Source: CAVOGJ01 sp963700865 (GTDB taxonomy: Bacteria; Planctomycetota; Planctomycetia; Pirellulales; Pirellulaceae). Taken from it: a stretch of 64,000 nucleotides of DNA. A model generated the notes under the pieces. It was not told where the DNA came from, did not search any database, and worked only from the letters and a program-made list of their open reading frames with translations. The stretch lies in assembly GCA_963700865.1 (NCBI GenBank), contig CAVOZC010000019.1, positions 124,001-188,000 of the forward strand, written 5' to 3'. This document shows positions 37,680-45,520 of this stretch, one piece after another; position 1 is the stretch's first letter; each line of letters starts with the position of its first letter. A program made the position numbers and the translations under genes.

Positions 37680-40505
37680 CTAGAAGGTTGTTGATGAACT
37701 GTCCGCGACGGGCAGTGTCGACGTGAATTGATAGCTGCCTGCCAGGACTCGATAGCAGACGGTATCGCCGTCTGCTCGCACGAAGGTGACTCCCTCCGCG
37801 GTGAGCACCGGACGTTCGCCTTCGAACACATCTTCCACGGACCGACCGGGCAGCGTGACCGTCGCCGAAGTATTTGGCGGCACACGCACGGCAAGGCAGT
37901 ATTGGTTCGCGTCCCGTTGCCAGCGGCAAGAGATCACCCCATGAATGGATTGGTAGCTGGCTGCCGCGTGCTGTAATAATCCGCCGGTGTAGGGGCGAAT
38001 GCGGAAGTGTTGAAATCCGGGATGCTGTGGGTCGAGTTCGATGCCCGCCACGTGTCGAAACAGCCACTCCCCCACGGATCCCAGGGAGTAGTGATTGAAG
38101 GAGTTCATCTGCGGATTGAAGAAGCCTTCTTGGTCTGTCCACCCGTTCCAGCGTTCCCAGATGGTCGTCGCCCCGAACCGTACGGGATAGAGCCACGAGG
38201 GATAGTCCTCGTTGCACAGCAGTCGCTCGGCCACATCGACTCGACCCGCCAATGTCAAAATGGGATTCAGGTATCGGATTCCAATGAATCCGGTGCTCAG
38301 GTGCCAATCGAGTTCACGAATGTTGTCGACGAGACGGTCCACTGCCTGGGCACGATCTTCTTCCGGGATCAGGTCGAAGGCCAGGGCCAGCAAGTAAGCC
38401 GTTTGCGTGTCCACCGCCAGTCGGCCCGCGGGCAACAACCAGGCCCGCTGAAACGCCTCTCTCACGCGATCAAACATAGCTGCAAAGCGGCGGGCATCTG
38501 CCTCGCGTCCCAGGGCCTCGGCCATGCGAGCCATTTTGGCGGCGTCATCGGCCCAGAAGGCGGTGGCGAGTAACGTTTTGAGTGGCGATTCCGTGCGAAA
38601 TGACGTATCGCTGGGGATGCAGAGCCAATCGCCATAATTATTGCCCAGGGCGTGGCAGCGGATGCCTTCTGGATTGGTGCGCTCGAGCCAGTCCAGCCAC
38701 CGCACCATGGACTCCCAATGTCGCTCGACGATGCGCGTGTCCCCATACACTTGCCATAGTGTCCAGGGAATAATGATGCCGGCGTCGGCCCATCCGGCAG
38801 CGCCGCCCAGTCCGTCCAGCCCCACAAAGTCGTCTCCCTCCTGCAGACGGGGAGCTACATCAGGGAAGATCCCATCGACATCTTGTGAATCGGTGACGTC
38901 GACCATCCATTTCGAGAAAAACGCCGCCACATCCATATTGTAGGTGGCCGTGCGGGCAAACACCTGGGCATCGCCCGTCCAGCCCAGTCGCTCGTCGCGC
39001 TGCGGGCAATCCAAGGGTACCGAGACAAAATTGCCTTTCTGACTCCACACGATATTCTGCCACAAGCGGTTCACCAGCGGATGCGAGCAGGTAAATACGC
39101 CCGTGGGCATCGTCGAGGACATCACGACACATCCGGTGATCGAGTTGAGGGGTAGCGGCTCGTCCCGCCCCGTCAGCTCCACGTATTGGAAACCGTGAAT
39201 CGTGAACCGTGGCTCCCACATTTCCTCCGCGTCGCCTCTCGCAATATAGACATCGGTCGCCCGAGCGCGGCGAAGATTGTCCGTGTACAGTCGACCATCA
39301 CGGTCAAGTCGTTCGCCGTGGCGAATTTGGAGTCGCTGCCCGCTGTGCCCGCTAAACCGAAGGCGAACCCAGCCGGTAAAATTCTGTCCGAAATCATAAA
39401 TAAAGACGCCCGGGTCGACCTCGGCGACGGAAATCGGCTGCAACAGATCGACCACACGTATGGGTTCACTTCGCTGGGCGACGAGTGGCAGCGGATCGTT
39501 CGTATCACGACCTTCATTGCGGGAACATCCGTAGCTCGGGATGCGTCGCGTCGGACCGACGACTTCCCGCGCGGGCGACCAGCCGGACGCGTCAAATCCC
39601 GGTCGATCCCAACCGGTTTGTTCACGGCGGGCATCGTGGCACTCACCCATCATGAGGTCACTGCTCAAAATCGGTCCCAGGTGGCAATGCCACGATGGGT
39701 CGCTGGCAATCGTCATCGGCGGCTCGCCCGGCATCTCGACTTCGAGCTGGCACAAGAGACTGTTTACCAGCGAACCATACCGGCCCCGTGCTTCCTGCCA
39801 GCCAACAAATCCACTCCACCAGCCGTCGCCAAGCTGCATGCCCAGGACATTTTCGCCACGGGTCAACAGCTGCGTGACGTCGTACGTACGGTAGTGAAGT
39901 CGCCGATGGTAGTCCGTCCATTCCGGTACCAGGCGGTCGGGACTGACCGGTGTGCCGTTGATCCGAGCATCGATGAGGCCTCGTGCCGAGACGTACAACG
40001 TCCCGCGGCTGGGGGAGTGGGCGAGCGAAATGGACTTGCGAAATAACGGCACCGTCCCGCCCTGCAATGGCGTCGCCGAAACGGCTGCCGGGTCATTGGC
40101 GAAGACGGCGGGGTGGGCGGTAATCCATTGCGCCTGCCAATCGTCCGGCGAAAGCAATCCCATGGTCCAGCAAGCGGCAGGGCTGGTCGTCTCCTGGCCC
40201 AGCTCGTCCCAGATCGTCACGTTCCAAACACAGCGCATCCGAGATTGCAGGGGGACTCCCTCATAAACAATATGCGTGGATCGCTCACCGGGAACGCGCC
40301 CCGAGTCCCAAAGGTCGAACTGGCCGGCGGCCAGGCGAGCCGCCGAGGTGGCGACGCCGACGCGCCACGCCATTTGCCTCGCACCGCGCCGTTCCGAGTC
40401 CATCGTCCAGCTCAAGCGCGGCTGGGTCTCGTCCAGCCCGAGTGGCTGCTGGAGGTATTCACACCTTAATTGCACGACCTTCATCGCGGGAGTCATGGCT
40501 GTCAC
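37680..40505 (-). CDS. GH78 alpha-L-rhamnosidase without signal peptide
   Basis: The 941-residue protein carries the full GH78 plan: LRCEYLQQPLGLDETQPRLS, WDSGRVPGERSTHIVYEG, YVSARGLIDARINGTPVSPD, GENVLGMQLGDGWWSGFVGW, VPLDCPQRDERLGWTGDAQV with the canonical acidic cluster near residue 500, WERWNGWTDQEGFFNPQMNS and a C-terminal sandwich. Unlike the GH78 at 5234 there is no signal peptide, so it probably works in the cytoplasm on imported rhamnosides. The start is uncertain among ATGs within the first 8 codons (MTAMTPAMKVV). The frame is unbroken. It lies downstream of a permease and a small membrane protein on the same strand, which could supply the imported substrate. Confidence 0.92.
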   Translation of the reverse strand: MTAMTPAMKVVQLRCEYLQQPLGLDETQPRLSWTMDSERRGARQMAWRVGVATSAARLAAGQFDLWDSGRVPGERSTHIVYEGVPLQSRMRCVWNVTIWDELGQETTSPAACWTMGLLSPDDWQAQWITAHPAVFANDPAAVSATPLQGGTVPLFRKSISLAHSPSRGTLYVSARGLIDARINGTPVSPDRLVPEWTDYHRRLHYRTYDVTQLLTRGENVLGMQLGDGWWSGFVGWQEARGRYGSLVNSLLCQLEVEMPGEPPMTIASDPSWHCHLGPILSSDLMMGECHDARREQTGWDRPGFDASGWSPAREVVGPTRRIPSYGCSRNEGRDTNDPLPLVAQRSEPIRVVDLLQPISVAEVDPGVFIYDFGQNFTGWVRLRFSGHSGQRLQIRHGERLDRDGRLYTDNLRRARATDVYIARGDAEEMWEPRFTIHGFQYVELTGRDEPLPLNSITGCVVMSSTMPTGVFTCSHPLVNRLWQNIVWSQKGNFVSVPLDCPQRDERLGWTGDAQVFARTATYNMDVAAFFSKWMVDVTDSQDVDGIFPDVAPRLQEGDDFVGLDGLGGAAGWADAGIIIPWTLWQVYGDTRIVERHWESMVRWLDWLERTNPEGIRCHALGNNYGDWLCIPSDTSFRTESPLKTLLATAFWADDAAKMARMAEALGREADARRFAAMFDRVREAFQRAWLLPAGRLAVDTQTAYLLALAFDLIPEEDRAQAVDRLVDNIRELDWHLSTGFIGIRYLNPILTLAGRVDVAERLLCNEDYPSWLYPVRFGATTIWERWNGWTDQEGFFNPQMNSFNHYSLGSVGEWLFRHVAGIELDPQHPGFQHFRIRPYTGGLLQHAAASYQSIHGVISCRWQRDANQYCLAVRVPPNTSATVTLPGRSVEDVFEGERPVLTAEGVTFVRADGDTVCYRVLAGSYQFTSTLPVADSSSTTF

Positions 40506-40522
40506 CTCTCTAACGGCATCGC

Positions 40523-40601
40523 GTGGGATAGACTTGCAGCGTGTCGCAGCTGACTCAACGTACGCGACTTATTTCCCTGACAGGCTGAAAGCCTATCCCA
40601 C
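40523..40601. repeat. Inverted-repeat element (GTGGGATAG/CTATCCCAC)
   Basis: GTGGGATAG at 40523-40531 faces CTATCCCAC at 40593-40601. The right arm includes GACAGGCTGAAAGCC, itself a small hairpin (GGCT, GAA, AGCC). It occupies the gap between the small membrane protein and the GH78 gene. From memory, GACAGGCT..AGCCTATCCCAC-type elements recur between genes in planctomycete genomes. Confidence 0.55.
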
Positions 40602-40612
40602 CCGATACGACC

Positions 40613-40804
40613 TTATTTTGGCGTGTGTTCCGGGCGAATCCAGATCACCGCCGATCCAAACCACAGCAACATGCCGAGCACAAGTAGTCGAAGATACGTT
40701 TCGCGGGTGATTCCACCGGCGAACAGGAGCATGGCGGGCACGATCGACAGTGCCAAACCGAGCAGCGACACCATTTGTAGCCTGAAACGGATAGGTCGAT
40801 TCAT
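40613..40804 (-). CDS. Small two-helix membrane protein, permease partner
   Basis: A 63-residue product with a basic N-terminus and two hydrophobic helices (MVSLLGLALSIVPAMLLFAG and LLVLGMLLWFGSAVIWI). Its ATG overlaps the stop of the permease gene upstream in an ATGA arrangement, so it is probably co-translated. I do not recognise a named family. By position it could be an accessory subunit of the permease. The longer open frame that contains it in the same phase is a shadow of the permease and is not used. Confidence 0.65.
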   Translation of the reverse strand: MNRPIRFRLQMVSLLGLALSIVPAMLLFAGGITRETYLRLLVLGMLLWFGSAVIWIRPEHTPK

Positions 40805-42299
40805 GCGTGACCCTTCTCGCGAGTTGATACCGGGTGAATGCACTGCTGGATGATGCCGCACACGGCATAAAGGACGACCGCGAGGCACCAGGCGGGCAGT
40901 ACCTGTGAGAACAGGTCGGCCTTGTAGTGGGCGAGAAACGTCGGCAACCGGTCGTTCAGCCATGACAACGCGGGATACTGGTCCTTCGCGTATAACAGGA
41001 AACAAATAAGGAACGAACCAAACCAACCGACGGCGCAAGGCCAGCTCGCAATCAAGTGCTGACGTTCGGCGTAGTTTCGCGCAGCCCCAAGCGCGGGAAG
41101 AGCCAGAAATCGATGAACACAAAAGCGCCGAGCGGCATGAAAAACAGGCCATAATAGGCCACAATTCGGTCCAGATAGTGGACAACGGCTGGGATACATG
41201 CCGTAACGATCATGGCAATACCGGCAATCAACGTGACGACCCACCGCCGCCAATTGGGAGTGGCGACCTGGAAAGCCAGGCCAGCGCGATAAAGAGTTGG
41301 ATTCGCCGTCGTCCAACCAGCCAGGACAACGCACACAATGCCGGCATAACCGGCTCCCAGCATCGCGATGTTGCCCGGAGTCGGATTAGGGGCGGCGATG
41401 CCGTTAGCCAACTCGGATTGGACAAAGGCGGCACACAGAATCCCTGAGCAAATCCAGGCCATGTAGTGGCCAATGAACATGCCAAACGCGGAACAAAATC
41501 CCATTTGCCATTTCCGCGCATACCGAAAGATGGTGACGTCCCCCATCCCCATGTGCTGCGAAATGTTGCACAGCCACGCGAGCCCGACACATTGCCAAAA
41601 TCCGTATTGCGAGTAGGAATCTTGCGGTACGCCCGTCCATATTTTCTCGTTCGCGACTTCCCAGAAGTTGCCAAGTCCCGTCACGCCCAGGGAAGGCAGG
41701 GAAGCGATGGCTCCCGACAGAAACACGAATGGCATCCACGGTGACACGACCTTCGCGAAGTGCGTCATCCGCTCAAAGCCAAGTACGGCAATCACCGCAA
41801 TCACACTCCCCACGAAGATCGCAATCAAGATCCAGGGAAGACTCGGGATCACCTCACCTTCCGCATAATGCGGACTGGGGACGCCCACCGTCAGGGCCAC
41901 GGCGGTTGTCGAGACGTTTACCATCGAGCCCGCCAGGAGGCATAAGATCAGGGCAAACAGCCCCGAATAGATCACGGTCAAGGCGGGGCCCGCGATCCTC
42001 CGAATTTGCCAATAGATGGTCAACCGCTCCTGGACGGCGACCGGTGCGCACATCAGGGCCCAGCTCAACACGGCCAGGAGATTGCCCACCGCCAGTCCCG
42101 CGAACACGTCAAACGCCGTGACACCATGCAGGACCAACAAGGTGCCGAGCACGAACTCGGTTCCCGCGATGTGCTCGCTCGCGAACATCGCGATGAAGGT
42201 CCGCCATCCGTAAAGGTCCTTCTCGGATACCGGCTCGCGATCGTATTCGTAGAGCGCGTCAAGACGCTCAATCAACGTGGGAGCGGCAGGGTCATTCAT
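40801..42299 (-). CDS. NCS1-type cytosine/purine permease-like transporter, one frameshift
   Basis: An inner-membrane carrier of about 500 residues with 12 hydrophobic segments. The start at 42299 (MNDPAAPTLIERLDALYEYD) gives the cytoplasmic N-terminus common in this family. Family-like text includes FIAMFASEHIAGTEFVLGTL, FAGLAVGNLLAVLSWALMCA, PWMPFVFLSGAIASLPSL and FFMPLGAFVFIDFWLFPRLG. One base is missing at 41075-41077 (a TTT run on the plus strand); restoring it gives GLRENYAERQHLIAS and a proper end in two more helices. NCS1 proteins move nucleobases, hydantoins or allantoin with sodium or protons, but planctomycete members near glycosidases might carry other solutes. The substrate is not known. 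Confidence 0.8.
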
Positions 42300-42647
42300 G
42301 CAAGTCAAGGTCCTTTCACGGCGAACGCGTGAGATAAGTTTAATCGACACGCCAGCATGCGAGTAGCACCGGATGTCGGCACGCTTTGACCACCGAGGAC
42401 ACCATCGTGCGTGGCACCGATCGCCGCGCGTTGCAAGATCGGGAATCTTTCGTGCAACATCAGGGAATTCATCGCCGCATCGTTCTCGCGCGCTCGGTAG
42501 CCGAGACCAAGTCGCAATATCGTCCCCCGCCTCGTTCCATGCGACTCTGCTATACTCACGTCCTACACGATGGGTGCCCCCCGCATTCCGGCGGAGTTGG
42601 CATCCGCTGCATGCAACCCCCGCCGCGTCGCTGGAAAGGACATCGTC
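42300..42647. other. Divergent intergenic region, permease / DUF5060 gene
   Basis: A spacer of about 350 bases between divergent starts. It should hold promoters for both directions. TATACT at 42551-42556 resembles a -10 box for the plus-strand gene, but no -35 box stands at a proper distance, so I do not call a promoter. No small gene is supported. Confidence 0.35.
42633..42640 (+). promoter_or_regulatory. Ribosome binding site pointing to a TTG start
   Basis: GGAAAGGA lies seven bases before TTG at 42648. The product from that TTG begins with a good signal peptide, whereas the ATG at 42570 adds 26 residues without protein character. Confidence 0.55.
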
Positions 42648-44402
42648 TTGCGTCACGCATTGCTGGAAGACACTCGTCGCTGGACACGAAGCGGATGGGC
42701 CTCGCGGACGCTGGTCGCGATCGGAAGCGTTTTCGCGGGCATTTGCATCGCCAGTTTTCCGTTGACCTGCCTGGCGGAGCAAGTTGCCTTGTTCCGCATC
42801 TTTGAACGGGTCGTCGAGAATGACACGTCATACGCCAATAAGTTTGTCGACGTCCGCCTGCTTGGGAGCTACGTGTCTCCCTCTGGTAAAACGACGAGCT
42901 TGGACGGGTTTTTTGACGGCGACGGTCAAGGGGGCGGTGACTCGACCACCGGCCGTGTCTGGAAGCTGCGCTTCATGCCGGATGAGCCGGGCAGGTGGCG
43001 GTACGAATGGAGTTGGAGCGATGGCACGCCGGGAGGATCGGGCACATTCACCTGCGTTAACCAAGGGGGCGGCAAGGGGATATTGCGTGCCTACGAAAAA
43101 AATCCCCGCTGGTTTGCCTACAACGGCCAGGAACCGGTGTGGATCAAGTCGTACTATGAAACAGGCCACGGTTCGATCGCACAACCATTCGACTGGGTCA
43201 CGGAGAACGTCTACCAGCCTCTTCTCGATCGGGGTTACAACCACTTGCAAGTGAATTGGCTGCTGTCCTTATGCTGTTTTGGCCAGTACTACATCGATGG
43301 TCCCGAACCGTCCACGCTCGATCTGGCGCTGTATGAAGAGGCAAAGGTCACGAGCACCATGCGGTTGGATGTGTGGCGGATGATGGAGCGGCACCTGGGA
43401 TGGCTGAATGATCGGGACGTGGGGGTCCACATGTTTCTCGGCTTTGAGGGTCGCAAGAACGACGGACCCAGCTGGGACGCGCTGAGCGAGGAGGAGAAAG
43501 ACTTCTTCGTTCGATATGTGGTCGCCCGGCTGGCGCCTTACGCCAATCTGGCGGGCTGGAATTTTGTCTGGGAGGATCCCGGACACCGTGAATCCCATGA
43601 ATTAGGTCTTGCCCGGCGATTGGCACAATACGACGTTTTCAACCACTTGCGGACGTACCAGGACGAACATCCGCGTGACAATGAGTATGACCGCCCCGAG
43701 TACACGTTTGCGGCGATTGAAAATCATTACATTGCCGCTCCACAGAAACTCATCGATCGCAACTACCGCAAGACGGCTTGGACACACCATCAGGCTTGTC
43801 TGGTCGCTTACGTACCCGGCAAGCCCGTCTTCATGTCCGAGGGAAACGCCCTCTGGCGGAGGTACTGGCACGAGCGAACGGGCGCGACGCAAGACGACTT
43901 GCGTCAAGCCGCCTGGGGCTGTGCGGCGGCCGGTGCTTCTTTCTGCTGGAACGGTCACGCACGCGAGTACGATTTGCGAGTGTTTGGCCCGGAGGGCATT
44001 CCATTTCACGGCGCGGACAATCCTTACTTGCCTTCCGCCCGCTACATCGATGTCGTCGCCGAGGTCATGAATCGTTCGGTCGAGTTCTATCGGATGGAGC
44101 CGTGCGACCACTTGTTAACACGGCATGATCCTTTTCGCGCGTGGTGTCTGGCCGAGACCGGCAGGCAGTACCTTGTGGTTGCCGTGGCGGGTGAGCCCTT
44201 CACGCTCCACCTGGCGGAAGGAAATTATGCCGACAATCTTTGGATCGACACTCGTAATGGAGAATCGCGTCCCGCGCCCCCGGTCGTGGCCAGTCAACGA
44301 TCGACGGCGGCACCGGATGAGCGGCGCGTGGGAACGCAAGGCGTCCGCTTTCAGCCGCCCGATCGCGATACCGATTGGGTACTTGTCGTGCGAACGCGAT
44401 GA
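42648..44402 (+). CDS. DUF5060-type secreted glycoside hydrolase
   Basis: A 584-residue protein started from TTG at 42648, with signal peptide (LVAIGSVFAGICIASFPLTC). The N-terminal sandwich (FERVVENDTSYANKFVDVRL, LDGFFDGDG, VWKLRFMPDEPGRWRYEWSW) is typical of DUF5060, found before TIM-barrel glycosidases in pectin loci, including apiosidase-like (GH140/DUF4038) proteins. The barrel follows: WFAYNGQEPVWIKSYYETGH, NHLQVNWLLSLCCFGQYYID, AGWNFVWEDPGHRE with a candidate acid Glu, and KPVFMSEGNALWRRYW with a candidate nucleophile Glu. I cannot assign a CAZy family. The gene is unbroken and ends four bases before the convergent next gene. Confidence 0.7.
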   Translation: MRHALLEDTRRWTRSGWASRTLVAIGSVFAGICIASFPLTCLAEQVALFRIFERVVENDTSYANKFVDVRLLGSYVSPSGKTTSLDGFFDGDGQGGGDSTTGRVWKLRFMPDEPGRWRYEWSWSDGTPGGSGTFTCVNQGGGKGILRAYEKNPRWFAYNGQEPVWIKSYYETGHGSIAQPFDWVTENVYQPLLDRGYNHLQVNWLLSLCCFGQYYIDGPEPSTLDLALYEEAKVTSTMRLDVWRMMERHLGWLNDRDVGVHMFLGFEGRKNDGPSWDALSEEEKDFFVRYVVARLAPYANLAGWNFVWEDPGHRESHELGLARRLAQYDVFNHLRTYQDEHPRDNEYDRPEYTFAAIENHYIAAPQKLIDRNYRKTAWTHHQACLVAYVPGKPVFMSEGNALWRRYWHERTGATQDDLRQAAWGCAAAGASFCWNGHAREYDLRVFGPEGIPFHGADNPYLPSARYIDVVAEVMNRSVEFYRMEPCDHLLTRHDPFRAWCLAETGRQYLVVAVAGEPFTLHLAEGNYADNLWIDTRNGESRPAPPVVASQRSTAAPDERRVGTQGVRFQPPDRDTDWVLVVRTR

Positions 44403-44406
44403 GGAA

Positions 44407-45348
44407 TCATTCTGCCGTGGGCTGAAAGATTTTCTTCAAGTAACTGGCGTTGGCGGAGTAGTTTTTGACGACATTTCGAGGGTCGTTGCGATCTCGTGAA
44501 CGTTCCATTACCAGCCATCCACTCCAGCCCATTTCATCCAAGGCTTGCTTCACGCGTGCCAGATCGATCCGCGGATTGTTCTGCAGCCAGACGCCATCCT
44601 CATCGGTGCAGTGAATCTGACAAATGCGGTGGGTGCCAAGAATCTTGAGTTCTGCGACGAGATCACGGCCGTTTTGCAGCGGATTCGCAAAATTGAAGTA
44701 GCTGCGGATCGCCGGTGACCCTATTTCATCGATCAATGCCGCTTCCGCCGTGGCGTCGAGGGCTGTTTCCACTCCGATCACCACCTGGGCCGCCTCGGCG
44801 ATGGGGGCAACGGCCGACAGCCTCTTCACAATTGCCGGTCGGAGTTCCGGGTTTCGTACGAGGTCGCCGCGTACACCCAATGGCAAGAACGCCACACGGA
44901 CACCCATCTTCCGCATGGTGTCGATACAGTCTTGGAGCATCTGTGGAACTGTGGGTCGCTCCGCGAACGACTGTGCGTAGAAACCGGACATCGCGAGCGA
45001 ACTGATCTCCAAGTCATACTTCTTGGCCTCGTTCAGAAATCGCGAGCGGACTTCTTCCTTGGCCAACGCATTGTCGAACGTCTCACGTGCACCGAGCGAA
45101 CCCATGTCGACTTCGACCCCGTCGGCACTGATCTCCGCCGCGCGTTGAAAGGCGCCGAGCTTCTGGCGTTTGAGGATCATCCAGTCGCAAACGGCAATCC
45201 GATAGCGATGATTCTCCGTGCCACCGGTAGCCTGTGCGAACGTGGATTGTGTTGTCAGTCCCGCGATGCCTGCCGTGCAGGCGGCCCCCGCCCAGGCGAA
45301 AAACTCTCGACGTCGCACCACCGTCCTTTCTGCTACTGGATTTTTCAT
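44407..45348 (-). CDS. Tat-exported sugar phosphate isomerase/epimerase-like protein
   Basis: This 313-residue protein of the xylose-isomerase-like TIM-barrel family has a twin-arginine leader (VVRRREFFAWAGAACTAGIA). Barrel motifs follow: IAVCDWMILKRQKLGAFQRA, ISADGVEVDMGSLG, EISSLAMSGFYAQSF, MGVRVAFLPLGVRG, VVIGVETALDATAEAALIDE, ICQIHCTDEDGVWLQ and WSGWLVMERSRDRNDPRNVV. Glu, Asp and His at the strand ends match the metal site of such enzymes. Many planctomycete members are exported, with unknown substrate; sugar epimerisation or isomerisation outside the cytoplasm is a reasonable guess. The gene is unbroken and divergent from the gene at 45521. Confidence 0.8.
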   Translation of the reverse strand: MKNPVAERTVVRRREFFAWAGAACTAGIAGLTTQSTFAQATGGTENHRYRIAVCDWMILKRQKLGAFQRAAEISADGVEVDMGSLGARETFDNALAKEEVRSRFLNEAKKYDLEISSLAMSGFYAQSFAERPTVPQMLQDCIDTMRKMGVRVAFLPLGVRGDLVRNPELRPAIVKRLSAVAPIAEAAQVVIGVETALDATAEAALIDEIGSPAIRSYFNFANPLQNGRDLVAELKILGTHRICQIHCTDEDGVWLQNNPRIDLARVKQALDEMGWSGWLVMERSRDRNDPRNVVKNYSANASYLKKIFQPTAE

Positions 45349-45520
45349 GCGAATCTCTTTCGATATCTGTATCGACCAATACGAAAACCAGCCGTGAAGT
45401 CGAAGCGACCCACTCGGCGTGGGACAACAGGTGCGACCACGACGCCACGTGTGTCCCTGGCTTACGTTCGTGGTAGATTATAGGTCGCTCCAACGAACTT
45501 CTCGACGGGATCATTTGCCG
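45349..45520. other. Divergent spacer
   Basis: A gap of 172 bases between the Tat-exported isomerase and the MGH1-like gene. I see no recognisable box or operator. An open frame upstream of 45521 is in phase with the next gene but has no protein character. Confidence 0.3.

Noticed and set aside
42551..42556. TATACT as a -10 promoter box
   Set aside because: No acceptable -35 box at 16-18 bases; a single hexamer is not enough.
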